A stretch of DNA of 64,000 nucleotides from Heterohyrax brucei (taxonomy: Eukaryota; Chordata; Mammalia; Hyracoidea; Procaviidae). The stretch is from NCBI GenBank assembly GCA_028571685.1, contig CM053143.1:141580829-141644828 (forward strand), given 5' to 3'. Each line of letters begins with the position of its first letter. Position 1 is the stretch's first letter. Below are positions 41,200-52,596 of the stretch, in pieces. Below the pieces are notes generated by a model. It saw only the letters and a program-made list of their open reading frames with translations. It searched no databases and was not told the DNA's origin. The translations under genes and the position numbers were made by a program.

Positions 41200-44100
41200 A
41201 TGGCAGCAGTGAACACATACCTATCAATAATTACATTGAATGTGAATGGACTGAATGCTCCAATAAAGAGACATTGAGTGACATCTTGGATCAAAAGACA
41301 TGACCCATCCATATGTTGTTTTCAAGAAACTCACTTGAGACCTAAAGATAGGAACAAACTGAAAATTAAAGGATGGAAGAATATATATCAAGCTAACAAT
41401 GAACAAAGAAGAGCAAAGGTGGCAATTCTAATCTCAGACAAAATCAATTTTAGTGTCAAATCCACCATCATGGACAAAGATGGATACTATTTATTGCTGA
41501 AAGGTTCAGTACACAGGCAAGACTTAACTATATTAAATATTTATGCACCTAATATCAGAGCACCTAAATACATCAAAGAAACACTGACTACACTCAAAAG
41601 ACAGTTAAATGACTCCACAATAATAATGGGAGACTTCAACACTCCACTCTCAATACCGGACAGATCATCTAGAAAAAAGCTCAGTAAAGATACAGAAGAC
41701 CTCATTGCCACAATTACCCAACTAAACCTCATTGATATATACAGAACTTTCCACCCATCAGCAGACAACTACACCTTCTTCTCCAGTGCACATGGAACAT
41801 TTTCCAGACCTGACCATGTGTTAGGATATAATGCAATGCTCAACAAAATCCATACCGTTGAATTACTGCAAAGCATCTTACCAGATCGTAAAGCCATAAA
41901 AGTTGAAATCAATAGCAGAAAACACATAGATAGAAAGTGGAACTCTTGGAAACTGAACAACATCTTGCTCAAAAAACCACGGGTTATAGAAGAAATCAAG
42001 GATCAAATAAAGAAATTCATGGATTCCAATGATAACAAAAACACTTCCTACCAGAACCTATCGGATACAGCCAAAGCAGTGGTCAGAGGTCTGTTTACCT
42101 CCATAAACGCACACATCTGGAAGGAAAAAAGAAACCAAATCAAGGAACTAACCCTACAGCTTGAACAAGTAGAAAGAGAACAACAGAGGAACCCCTCAGG
42201 CACCAGAAGAAACGAGATCATAAAGATTAGAGCAGAGCTAAATGAATTAGAGAATAGAAAAACAATTGAGAAAATTGAAAAGACCCAAAGCAGGTTTTTT
42301 GAGAAGATCAACAAAATTGACAAACCACTGGCTAAACTTACTAAAGAAAAGCAGGAAACAAATAACCCAAATTAGAAATGAGAGGGGAGTTGTCACCACA
42401 GATCCAACAGAAATCAAAAATATCATAACAGAATACTATGAAAGAGTGTACTCTAACAAATTTGGAAACCTAGAGGAAATGGACAAATTCCTTGACTCAT
42501 ACCACCTACCCAAATTATCACAACGTGAAGCAGAACAACTTAATAAACCCATCACCAAACACAGATTGAAAATGTCATCAAAACACTGCCAACCAAAAAC
42601 AGCCCGGGCCCAGATGGCTTCACTGCAGAATTCTACCAAGCATTTAGAGAAGAGTTATCTCCAATACTACTGAGACTATTTCACAGTATAGAAAGGGATA
42701 GAGTACTCCCAAACTCATTCTATGAAGCCAGCATAACCCTGATACCAAAGCCAGGGAAAGACCCAACAAAGAAAGAGAACTACAGACTGATATCACTCAT
42801 GAATCTAGATGCAAAAATCTCCAACAAAATTCTTACCAATAGGATACAACAATATATCAAGAAAATAATCCATCATGACCAAATGGGATTCATATCAGGA
42901 ATGCAAGGCTGGTTCAACATCAGAAAAACAATTAATGTGATTAACCACATAAATAACACAAAAGACAAGAATCACCTGGTTTTGTCCATTGATGCCAAAA
43001 AGGCATTTGATAAAGTCCAACACCCATTCATGCTAAAAACTCTTAGCAAAATAGGCATACACAGAAAATTCCTCAATGCAGTAAGGGCCATTTATACAAA
43101 GCCAATTGCCCACATCATCCCGAATGGAGAGAGACTGAAAGACTTTCCCTTGAGAACAGGAACTAGACAAGGATGCCCACTCTCACCTCTACTATTCAAC
43201 AGTGTACTAGAAGTTCTAGCCAGAGCAATTAGACAAGACCAAGAAATAAAGGGCATTTGCATCAGCAAAGAAGAAGTCAGAATCTCCCTGTCTGCAGATG
43301 ATATGATTGTATATGCAGAGAATTCCAAGGAATCTATAAGTAAACTACTCAAACTGATAGAAGAGTTCAGCAAAGTCTCAGGATACAAGATAAACATAAG
43401 TAAATCAGTAGGATTCCTTTATACCAACAATGAGACTGTTAAGGAAGAAATTATCAAATCAATACCATTTATGATAGCCCCTAAGAAGATCAAGTACCTA
43501 GGAATTAATCTAACCAGGGAAATAACAGACCTTTACAAACAGAACTACAAGCCCTTACTACAAGAAACTAAGAGAGACCTAGATAAATGGAAAAACCTAC
43601 CCTGCTCATGGATAGGAAGACTTAACATTATGAAAATGTCTATTCACCCAAAGCAACCTACTTATATAATGCAATCCCAATACAAGTTCCAGCGTCATTT
43701 TTTAATGAGATAGAGAAACAAATCACCAATTTTGTTTGGAAAGGGAAGAAACCCCGGACAAGTAAGGTACTACTAAAGAAGAAGAACACATTGGGAGGCC
43801 TCTCATTACCCGTCCTTAGAACATACTACACTGCCACAGTGGTCAAAACAGCCTGGTACTGGTACAAGAACAGACAAATCAATCAATGGAACAAAATTGA
43901 GACCCCAGTGATGACACCATCTGCCTATGAACAGTTGATATTCGACAAAGGCCCTAAGACATTAAACTGGGGTAAAAACAGTCTCTTCAACATATGGTGC
44001 TGGCAAAATTGGATATCCATCTGCAATAAACTGAATCAAGATCCGTATTTTACACCTTATACAAAAACCAACTCAAACTGGATAAAAAACCTAAATATCA

Positions 44101-45008
44101 AACCTGAAACGATAAAGCTCATCCAAGAAAAGGTAGGAACAACAATGGAAGTTTTAATACACAATGTGGACAGACTCCAAAATCTGTCAAACAAACCACA
44201 ATCAACAGTCTAAAGAGAAAATAGATAAATGGGAACTATTAAGAATCAAACACTTTTGCTCATCCAAAGACGAATTAAAAGAACACCCACAGAATGGGAA
44301 AAAATATTTGGTAACTCTATGTCAGACCAACGCCTGATCTCCATAATCTATAAGATAATACAAAATATCAATAAGAAGATAAATCATCCAATGAAGGGAT
44401 GGGCGAAGGAGATGGACAGACATTTCACTAAAGAGGAGATCCAGGCAGCCAAAAAACACATGCGGACATGTTCACGGTCTTTACTTATTAAAGAAATTCA
44501 AATCAAGACTACAATGAGATACCATCTCACCCCAACAAGATTGGCCATGATCCAAAAAACACAAAACGACAAATGCTGGAGAGGCTGTGGAGAAAGTGGA
44601 GCCCTCCTACACTGTTGGTGGGGTTGCAAAATGGTCCAGCCTCTTTGGAAAGCAATCTGGTGCTTCCTTAAAAAAATGGATATTGATATACCATTTGACC
44701 CAGTAATTCCACTACTTGGAATATATCCTACAGAATCAAGGCCTTTTACACCAACAGACACATGCACCAGAATGTTTATCACAGCACAGTCCACAATAGC
44801 AAAAAGATGAAATCAACCCAGATGCGCAACAACGGAAGAATGGATAGGTAAACTATGGTACATATACTCAGTGGAGCACTATGCAATGATAAAGAATAAC
44901 GATGATTCCAGGAAACACCTCATAACCTGGTTTCAACTGGAAGACATTACATTGAGTGAAAGTAGTCAGCGACTAAAGGACAAATATTGTATGAGACCTC
45001 TAGGATAA
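41200..45008 (+). pseudogene. L1 ORF2 (endonuclease-reverse transcriptase), disrupted
   Basis: About 1,270 codons, near the usual ORF2 length. The start is ATG at 41200 (MAAVNTYLSIITLNVNGLNA). A TGA at 41275-41277 lies where a CGA Arg codon is likely. The endonuclease keeps N14, E43 (FQETH), D145/N147 (GDFN) and D205, but the last motif reads PDR, losing the His. Frame changes occur near 42350, 42565, 43680, 44215 and 44280. The RT has [14 protein letters not shown] and SADDM in place of FADDM (43291-43305). The C-terminal Cys-rich motif CWRGCGESGALLHCWWGC is intact (about 44573-44626). Another TGA (44808-44810) replaces a likely Trp codon. Inactive. Confidence 0.93.
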
Positions 45009-45986
45009 GATCTCAAAAACAGACTTGTGTATAGAAGAAAATTGACAGCTGCAAGGGAGGGGAGAGAGGGAGGGTGATGGGGGAAGGGTTTAGATTAGAT
45101 AGTTGCTAGAAATCTGTTTGGGAGAAATCGGTGATAGCACACATTAGAAACAAGAACAACATTAAGTGGACTTCAGCATAACTTGAGTACTCCTTCCATC
45201 ACAACTCAATATTGCAAGGATAGAGTAGCTGGGACAGGAGGCACGGGACCATGCTCTTAGGTGAAATTGAGGCCAATTGGCACAACTAGCATTTTGCTAA
45301 GAGGGTTCTCTGCACCCCACATTGGTGAGTGGCGTCTGGGGTCTTAAAAGCTGCCAAGCTGCCATCCAAGGACACAGCAAATGGTCCCAACTCAGCCGGA
45401 ACAGATGCTCACCAAGAGCCAAAATGACATGGGGTAAAGACAACCCAGAAGATAGAGAGACCCACATGACTGGGTGCCTACATCAACTTGGAACCGGAAG
45501 AACCAGGTGGTGCCTGGCCACCACCAGTGATAGCCATGATGGAGCTCACCAAGTTGAGTCTCACTGGCAACACAAGAATAGAAAGGAGGGCATCCTGAGA
45601 TCTCCACTAAAAGACCTCAGTTGATAGTCCAACGGTTTCGGGGTTCCCCTGGGAGCATGGCCCCTTGCCGTGATGCTGCCCTTGCCCATAAATCATAACA
45701 AAGGTCTACTCTTTGGACAGGAATGAATTGGACTTGGCAATGCAGAGTGACCATATATTGTATGCACTTTATGGTTCTATGTATCGATAGCGTATCATCC
45801 TGCTGACCTCTGGTTGGAGGAAGGAGAGTGGTTGGAGAGGAGGGGAAAGGAGACTGTTGAGAGGATGAGACATGTATGGAGCAGAGAGGAACACTGTGCT
45901 GTTACCTGACAGGGAGAGCAGTGGAAGCTGCATATAGGTGGGCATGTAAATTTATATGGGAATGTACATTTTCACTCAGTCATATT
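45009..45986 (+). other. L1 3' UTR
   Basis: Begins after the ORF2 stop. It contains a purine-rich G tract ('gggaggggagagagggaggg', near 45055), a usual L1 3' UTR feature, and a segment shared with the L1 fragment at about 33000-33130. It ends 'cattttcactcagtcat'. The 100-codon open frame at 45322 is incidental. Confidence 0.85.
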
Positions 45987-46000
45987 AAATTTAAATTCAG
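45987..46000. repeat. L1 target-site duplication, right
   Basis: AAATTTAAATTCAG, identical to 38795-38808. Confidence 0.9.
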
Positions 46001-46042
46001 AACCTTACAAATTACCCTGGATCTGTAATAGCCTAACCCAAG

Positions 46043-46205
46043 TAGGAAACCCTGGTGGTGTATTCATTAAACACTATGTTTACTAACCGAGAGGTCAGTG
46101 GTCTGTAATCCACCAGTCACACCTTGGAAACTCTATGGAGCATTTCAACTCTGTCCTGTAGGGTCACTGTAAGTCAGAATCAACTCTACACAGTGGTTCA
46201 TTTTG
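46043..46205 (+). repeat. AfroSINE, short form
   Basis: Head 'ggaaaccctggtggtgtatt', 'ctttccttgg'-type core region as 'caccttggaaactctatgga', tail 'aagtcagaatcaactctaca'. Confidence 0.88.
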
Positions 46206-46982
46206 TTAATACAAGTAAGCTATGTAGTCTGCAAGGTGTGCTCATTAAGATAACGTAGATGTCTGTGCAGTGTAAACAAACAAATATTTCTATAAAAGCA
46301 GGTAATTTTGACATCTCTGACTCACACATCCTCCTGAAGACACATTTCTCTAAAAGCTCCAAAGAGAGAAACCACGGAGGAAAGGACCATAATAATCTCA
46401 GGGAGGATATTTCACTGCTCAGGTTTCGTTTCAGTTATCTCTTTGCTTGCTGGGAATGGATGATTTATTACTGCTGTCAAGAAAACTCCTCGGTTTCCAG
46501 TAAGAAGCTGAAGAAAGTCTAAACCAGCCACATCCCACATGTCCAAGGTTCCAGCCACATGACATCCAAAACTATGAGTGATAAAGTCCTGGTTTCCAAT
46601 TTTAGTTAAGAAAAGTCAACCTTTCAATTTTTTCTATCAATCTAGTAGATTCATTTCTCTAGAACTTCAAAGTTTGAAAGAATAACTTCAGGAATGTTAC
46701 AAACTAACAGACCAGAGAGTTCATTAGGAGAAATAAGATTCTTTTAAAAAATATTATTCCAGATATAATAATAATCCCTCAAATCCTTATAAGGCAGATT
46801 TAGTAAAACTATCCAAACCACTAGTAACCCAAAGTCTTAAATCAACACCTTTTTCCCAGACAGGAAAAGACAGGTATATCAGGAAGGAAACCTATATTTA
46901 AAATTTTCCATCTAAGGAATCTGACTAAATAAAGTCTCAAAAGCTTATTTAAAAAGTTTTCATGTTTATTAATTATAGCCAC
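46206..46982. other. Nothing recognised
   Basis: About 780 bp of AT-rich sequence. An 87-codon frame (46259-46522) has no motif. Confidence 0.4.
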
Positions 46983-47149
46983 CAAAACCTGAACCAGCTG
47001 CCACTGCATCAATTCCAACTTATAGTGCCCTGTAGGACAGAGTAGAACTGTCTCGTAGAGTTTCCAAGGAGTACCTGGTGAATTTGAGCTACTGACTTAC
47101 TAGTTAGCAGCAGTAGCTCTTAACCACTACACCACCAGGGTTTCCTATA
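46983..47149 (-). repeat. AfroSINE, short form
   Basis: 'gctgccactgcatcaattcc', 'ggacagagtagaactgtctc', head complement 'actacaccaccagggtttcc'. Its head end provides the target for the next SINE. Confidence 0.9.
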
Positions 47150-47303
47150 AAACTCACTGCCATTGACTCAGTTCCAACTCATAGCGATCCTACAGAACAG
47201 AGTAGAACTGCCCCCCCCACCCCCCGAGCTTCCAATGATTGCCTGATGGATTTGAACTTCTGACCTTCTGGTTAGCAGCTGTAGCACTTAACCAACAGGG
47301 CTT
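47150..47303 (-). repeat. AfroSINE inserted in the head of another AfroSINE
   Basis: Flanked by perfect 15-bp duplications CCAGGGTTTCCTATA at 47135-47149 and 47304-47318. Contains a C-rich run at about 47212-47225. Reverse orientation, same as its neighbour. Confidence 0.9.
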
Positions 47304-47318
47304 CCAGGGTTTCCTATA

Positions 47319-47622
47319 GCCATTGCATTTCCAGAAAATCCACAATTTTGCATTTTGTTAGAAGGTTTTCAGGTTTGTGCATAAGCCAGGAGATATCAAA
47401 GCTCAGTCTTAGTTTAGGGATTATTTTGGGAGACTATAGTAGGACATCAATAAATATAAACCTTAGAGAATCTCAAAACTTTTGCAACTAGTTCTGGAAT
47501 GTCTACATACCTGTAGTGGATGCTATAGTCTCCTGTAGAACCCTTTGCCCCTTCACCGTTTCTACCAGCTTGAGTCGAGTTCTTCCAGTAGTAGATACTA
47601 AGGCAGGGAGCTGGGTATAAGT
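47319..47622. other. Nothing recognised
   Basis: Unassigned spacer before the broken mariners. Confidence 0.4.
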
Positions 47623-47624
47623 AC

Positions 47625-47960
47625 AAGGTCTGACAATCATGTGTGCAAACTCATCCTAGAAAAAGTGCTACATACCTTATTGCTGAATACCACTACAATC
47701 ACCTTTGAAGTATTATCCTTGGGAAGCCATGCGCTGATGCCAGTGACTAGTTCCCCCTTCAAAGCAATTTTGGAACTCTGTTTCGAGGATGACCATCAGA
47801 GCTGTAGCCATATTACTCTTGATGTCCTGAATGTCATCAACATGTCTTCCTTTCAATATTTCCTTTATCTTTGCGTAAAGAAAGATGTCATTGGCGGCCA
47901 GGTCAGGTAAGTACAGATGGTGTTCCAATGCAGTTGTTTACTGGCTGAAAACTCCCTCAA
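47625..47960 (-). mobile_element. Mariner fragment (3' end, reversed)
   Basis: Left edge 'aggtctgacaatcatgtgtg' is the terminal inverted repeat: a TA, four bases, then GTCTGACAA, as in the complete copy at 30735. The minus-strand frame 47713-47928 gives LPDLAANDIFLYAKIKEILK, the C-terminal transposase part with its third catalytic Asp. The 5' two-thirds is missing. Confidence 0.82.
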
Positions 47961-48145
47961 AGACAGCTATACAATGAAGTTTGCAAACTTGCCACCGTGC
48001 CACCACACTCAGTGGACATACCAGAAAGAGTTCCAAAATTGCTTTAAAGGGTGGACTAGGCACTGACATTGTTGCATAGCTTCCCACAGGGACTACTTTG
48101 AAGATGACCATAGAGATATTCAGTCATGAGGTATGTCACACTTAG
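47961..48145 (+). mobile_element. Mariner fragment with internal deletion
   Basis: A 5'-end-like piece ('tttgcaaacttgccaccgtg', near 47980) is joined to the last ~130 bp of the transposase region ('agaaagagttccaaaattgc', 'tttaaagggtggactaggca', 'gatattcagtcatgaggtat'). It faces away from the fragment on its left. No right inverted repeat remains. Confidence 0.7.
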
Positions 48146-48835
48146 AACAAAGATAACCCTGGTCTAGGCCACAGTCTTTTCAACCACATCATACACCTAT
48201 GAAAGATGGACAATGAAAAACAAGAATAAGAATGCACTCAAATTGTGGTGCTGCTGAAGAATATTGAATATACCAGGGACTGTTAGAAAAGTCAACAAAT
48301 CAGTCTTAGAAGAATACAACCAGAATGCTCCTTAAAGGTGAGGGTGATGACTTTATCTTGCTTACTTTAGATCTGGCGTTAGGAAACCAAACCAAACACA
48401 AAACTGACTGCTGTAGAGTTGCTTCAGATTCATAGCAAATCTATAGGACAGAGTATAATTGTCCCATAGGATTTCCGAGGCTATAAATCTTTGTGGAAGC
48501 AGACTGTCACGTCATCCGCCAGCAGCATGGCTCATGGTTTCAAACCATTGACTTTTAGCTACCAATCAAGTACTTTAATCACTGTACCACCAGTGTGTTT
48601 ACGCATCTGGAAAGACAGTGTGGAAAGGATATCATGTTTCTTCAAACAGAGGGTCAGAGAAAATGAGGGAAATCCTCTGGGAGATGGGTTGACACAATAG
48701 ACGCAACAGATTCAAACGTGTCAATGGTCGTGAAGATGACGCATGACTAAGTAATGGTTTTTTCTGTTATATGTAACATCATTGTGAGTTAGGACCAACT
48801 CATCAGCAACTGCCAACAACAGCTTGAGAGGTTTC
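48146..48835 (+). repeat. RTE LINE 3' end, split by an AfroSINE
   Basis: Left block 48146-48383 ('gctgaagaatattgaatata', 'agaatgctccttaaaggtga'). Right block 48598-48835 ('tctgggagatgggttgacac', 'gtgagttaggaccaactcat') runs to the 3' terminus. Confidence 0.82.
48384..48597 (-). repeat. AfroSINE, long form, nested in RTE
   Basis: 'gctgtagagttgcttcagat', 'ggacagagtataattgtccc', head complement 'actgtaccaccagtgtg'. Confidence 0.85.
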
Positions 48836-48852
48836 TTTATGATAAATTAGAG

Positions 48853-48885
48853 TAGGAAACACTGGTGGTGGTTAAGAAGTGACAC
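48853..48885 (+). repeat. AfroSINE head fragment
   Basis: 'gtaggaaacactggtggtgg' followed by 'ttaagaagtg'. Nothing beyond the head. Confidence 0.6.
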
Positions 48886-49027
48886 AGGAAAGGAAGCAAG
48901 CCAATAAAGGGTGTGTTAATGAGCACATTATCACTTGGGGCAACTGGAGCTCAGTACCACTGAGGACCTACAGATGATGGCACAGAACATGCCTAAGAGT
49001 TGGCTGAACAAGATATAAGGAAGCTAA

Positions 49028-50236
49028 GGTGTTTTTGTCGTTAGGTCCAAGTGGTTCCAACTCCTAGCAACCTCACATGTGAGAGAACAAAACACTGCCT
49101 GATCCTGAACCGTCCTCATGATTGGTCTTATGTTTGAGCTCATTGTAGCTACTGTGTCAAACCATCTCGTTGGGGGTCTGCTGCTCTTTTCCTGACCCTC
49201 GACTCTAGCAAGCATGATGTCCCTCTTCAGGGACTAGTTCCTCCTCTTGACACTTCCAAAGTACGTGAAATGAAGTCTTGCCATTCTTGCTTCTTAAGGA
49301 ACGTTCTGTCCATACTTCTTCCAAGAGAGCTATGTTCATTCTTTAGGCAGCCCATCGTATACTCAGTATTCTTTGTCAACATCACAACTCAAAGACATCA
49401 ATTCTTCCTTGGTCTTCTTTATTCATTGTCCACCTTTCACATGCAGGAGGCAACTGAAAGCACCATGGCTTCGGTCACCTCAGCCTTTGAGGTAACATCT
49501 TTGCTTTTTAACACTTTAAAGAGGTCTTTTGCAGCAGATTTACCCACTGCAATGCGTCTTTTGATTTCTTGGTTGTAAAAAGCTATCCCTGACAATTTCA
49601 ATCTTTTCTCCATTTATCATGGTGTTGCTTGTTGGTCCACTTGTGAGGATTTTGATTTTCTTGATGTTGAGGTGTAATCCATACTGAAGGTTGTGGTCTT
49701 TGATCTCCATCAGCAAGTGCTTCAGGTCCTTTTCACTTTCAGTAAGCAAGGTTGTGTCACCTGTGTAACACAGGTTGTTAGTCTTCCACCAGTCTTGAAA
49801 CCCTATTCTTCTTCATCTAGTCCAGCCTCTCATTTATTTGCTCAGCATATAAATTGAACAAGTGAAAGCACACAACCCTGACTCACACCTTTCCTGACTA
49901 TAAACCATGCAGTATCCCCTTGTTCTGTCTGAACAACTGCCTACTGAATTTCTTCTAGTTGGTTGGCCACATAACTGTCTTCCAAATTTCTTGGCATAGA
50001 CATGTGAGCATTTCCAGCAGTGCATCCATTCATTCAAACATCTCAACAGGTATTCCATCAATGCCTGGAGCCTTGTTTTCAGCCAGTGCCTTCAGAGCAG
50101 CTCAGACTTCTTCCTTCATTACCATCAGTTCTTAATCACATGCTGCTTCCTGAAATGACTGAACATTGACTAATTCTTTTTGGTACAATGACTCTGTGTA
50201 TTCTTTCCATCATCTTCTTCTTTCTTTATGGTAAAT
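49028..50236 (-). mobile_element. RTE LINE with internal deletion
   Basis: Reverse copy from the 3' end ('ttgtcgttaggtccaagtgg') to about 49945. It then jumps to a more 5' part of the element (49950-50236: 'ttggttggccacataactgt', 'tcaatgcctggagccttgtt', 'gactctgtgtattctttcca'). The RT core that should lie between them is missing. Confidence 0.85.
49540..49749 (-). pseudogene. RTE reverse transcriptase fragment
   Basis: Open for about 69 codons: LTESEKDLKHLLMEIKDHNL then YGLHLNIKKIKILTSGP. This is the segment just after the catalytic box. A conserved landmark of the RTE family here, seen also at 17700 and 33900. Confidence 0.85.
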
Positions 50237-50239
50237 TGG

Positions 50240-50892
50240 TAGACACATGGGGGGGAAGTTGATGTACTATCCTTCAGTTCTCATCTGTCGTCGACTGAAG
50301 GATGCTCCAAGACTTATCCTCAGCACTTTCAGCCAGTACCACGTGCTGGCCAAGCAAGTTCCAGTGGCCAGAAAAATTCCTTTGACACAGAAAAGCATGT
50401 ATTTGCAGTTGGAAACTATTAATATGCAAACAAAAATGCACAGCAAGGAGATGAGGGCAAGTCACCAACAGTCTCCACTTCACTAACAAAACTATACTTT
50501 TTTCCTGGTATCTACTTCTCCCCAGAATAACCATTGTTTCAGGCAATGAGGCATCTGATTGGTTCAGATTGATATAAAATAATCTCATTTATTTTTACAG
50601 TGATTTCAAGATAGGACATACAACTTAAATCTGTCCCATAGGTGTAGTTGGAAGTCAACAATACAGAAGGGAGATTCTGGAAAAAGTTTCTGACTCCTAA
50701 GTTGTAGTCTTAAAAATACATTCTTTTCTTTTTCTGGAACATAGCCATGTCTGCATATGAGTACTGGAACTGCTGTATCCATCTTGCTAGGTAACTGAAG
50801 AGGCAGCCTTCATTGAACAGAGCTCTGAGTAACCTGTGTCCTGACATCACTGAGCACATAAGTCAACCAATCCTGAATCATATCCTGCCTCT
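50240..50892. other. Nothing recognised
   Basis: Unassigned sequence. A 104-codon minus-strand frame (50274-50588) overlaps a plus-strand one and has no motif. Confidence 0.4.
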
Positions 50893-51062
50893 ATAATCAA
50901 TGAACCATTGACATTGAGTCTAGTCCCACTCTCAGCAACCCCACGTATGTCAAAATAGAACTGCTGACTTTTCAGAAATAGATCACCAGACCCTTTCTCC
51001 AAGTCACCTCTGGGTGGACTCAAATCTCTAGCACCCAAACACACAGTCTGTTCCTGTAACAA
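50893..51062 (-). repeat. AfroSINE type 2
   Basis: 'ttgacattgagtctagtccc', 'cttttcagaaatagatcacc', 'aagtcacctctgggtggact'. Head end lost. Confidence 0.78.
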
Positions 51063-51069
51063 TTAAAAA

Positions 51070-51233
51070 TGAAACAAAACCTGTTGCTTTTGAGTTGATG
51101 TTGACTCACAGCAACCCTATAGGACAGGGTGGAACTATCCCAAAGGGTACACAACTAGCTCCTAGTTGATTTGAACAGCCAGATCTTTTGGTTAGCAGCT
51201 GAACCCTTAACCACTGCACCATCAAGGCCGCCT
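51070..51233 (-). repeat. AfroSINE, short form
   Basis: 'ctgttgcttttgagttgatg', 'ggacagggtggaactatccc', 'cttttggttagcagctgaac', head complement 'actgcaccatcaaggc'. Confidence 0.88.
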
Positions 51234-51235
51234 GT

Positions 51236-51313
51236 AAAGATTACAGATATTCTGTCGGACAGTGTCACTATGAGTCAGTATCAACTCAACAGCACCTAAC
51301 AACAACAACAATA
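51236..51313 (+). repeat. AfroSINE tail, long form
   Basis: 'gtaaagattacagatattct' is the long-form block, followed by the tail 'gagtcagtatcaactcaaca' and 'cacctaacaacaacaacaat'. The 5' part is missing. Confidence 0.78.
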
Positions 51314-51314
51314 A

Positions 51315-52596
51315 AATAAGGAAGGGCCTTAGAGAGCCTGAAGCAGCAGGATTATCCAGACAGGAGTCTAGCACTTTCAGAATAACACTTCACATGAGAA
51401 TCAGACTGTCAGCCTGACAGCCTCTAAAAGGTGGTTCCGCTTGTGCCCCAGAGATCGTAGCAATCAGAAAGGAGGAATGACATTAGCCAAGCTTCCAAGA
51501 GATCATTAAATAACTGAATGCTCAGAACAGAGCATTATGTGTAGTTCATCCTGAAAAGCCTCATTTATTGAAAGGTACTTACTAAGTAGCAAATCTGATC
51601 TGGGCTGATCCTAGGTTTATATCTCATTACAATACTAGATCTAGGGTTATACTTAGATAAATTGATGCTCGATCACTTTTTAGATAGTTTTATTGATGAT
51701 ACTTTTTTCCCTTGCAGTGTGTGTGGTCCTTGGGCGGAGCCAGTAGTGAGAGTAACAAGTCCAGTCCTCATACAGAGGGTAATCTGTTTCTCCACCCCTT
51801 GATTGTAAGCACAACTAAAGGTGCAAAAAGAGTTTTCCTTTCACCTTTCAGAAGACAACCTGGATTTACAATATCTGGAGTGGAAGAGTTTTCTTTTGGT
51901 GAAGAAATATCAGATGCCCCACTGTTTTTTAAGTACCATAATAAAGACTTCTGGCAATACCCAGAGCACTTGTGGAATTGACTTTAGTCTGGATGTGGCC
52001 TCTGGACTTAGATCAGGGTTCCAGGACAGTGATCACACCTGTAGCCTGCAAGCAAGCCCACGAGGCCCAGCAGAGGTAATCCTGCTAGGTCTCTCCTACC
52101 GGACGACCACACTGCACTTCTGCCTCCTGCCACTGCTCTCCCACCAACAAGGTGGATGAAAGAGAGGTCCACCGAAGGGCCTCCCCAGGAAAGGAGCCAC
52201 ACACATACACACACACCGGTGCGTACACATTGAGAAGGGTTGCCTTTCCTCTCTCCCCTAGTTAACCTTGCAGCTCAAGTACAGCATACAAACCTTGTTG
52301 TGAATGTTTTTTCTTGGCTTCCAACTTCTTTTATGTCCTATTGACTTCTGGTTAAGAACAAAGCCCCAAATCAAAGTACTAGTTGTTTCAGCTTGAGTTT
52401 TCATTCATAAATTCCCTCACCTACTCATTCAACAAATATTTGTTAGGCACTTACTGTAAGTCCAGAACTCCACTGGGAACTTAACACATGCCAAGCTTGA
52501 TGTGCTCTCCTCCCACATGGAGTTTGTGGTCTATAGTTGTAGGAGAGGAGTTGAACAAGTCAGAGTAAAGGTAGGACCTTTATTGATGTTACATGC
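51315..52596. other. No gene recognised; old repeat near its end
   Basis: About 1.3 kb. Open frames of 89 and 112 codons (51712-52159) overlap in different frames and have no motif. 52420-52590 ('ttcaacaaatatttgttagg', 'acatggagtttgtggtctat') belongs to the same unnamed old repeat as 20440. Confidence 0.4.

Larger units (their letters stand above)
38809..45986 (+). mobile_element. Full-length L1 retrotransposon (about 7.2 kb)
   Basis: A complete L1 in order: 5' UTR (38809-39814), ORF1 (39815-40776), spacer (40777-41199), ORF2 (41200-45008) and 3' UTR (45009-45986), flanked by perfect 14-bp duplications. Both ORFs carry stops and frameshifts, so the copy is dead, but the structure is unusually complete for this window. 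No long A tail is visible before the right duplication. Confidence 0.95.
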
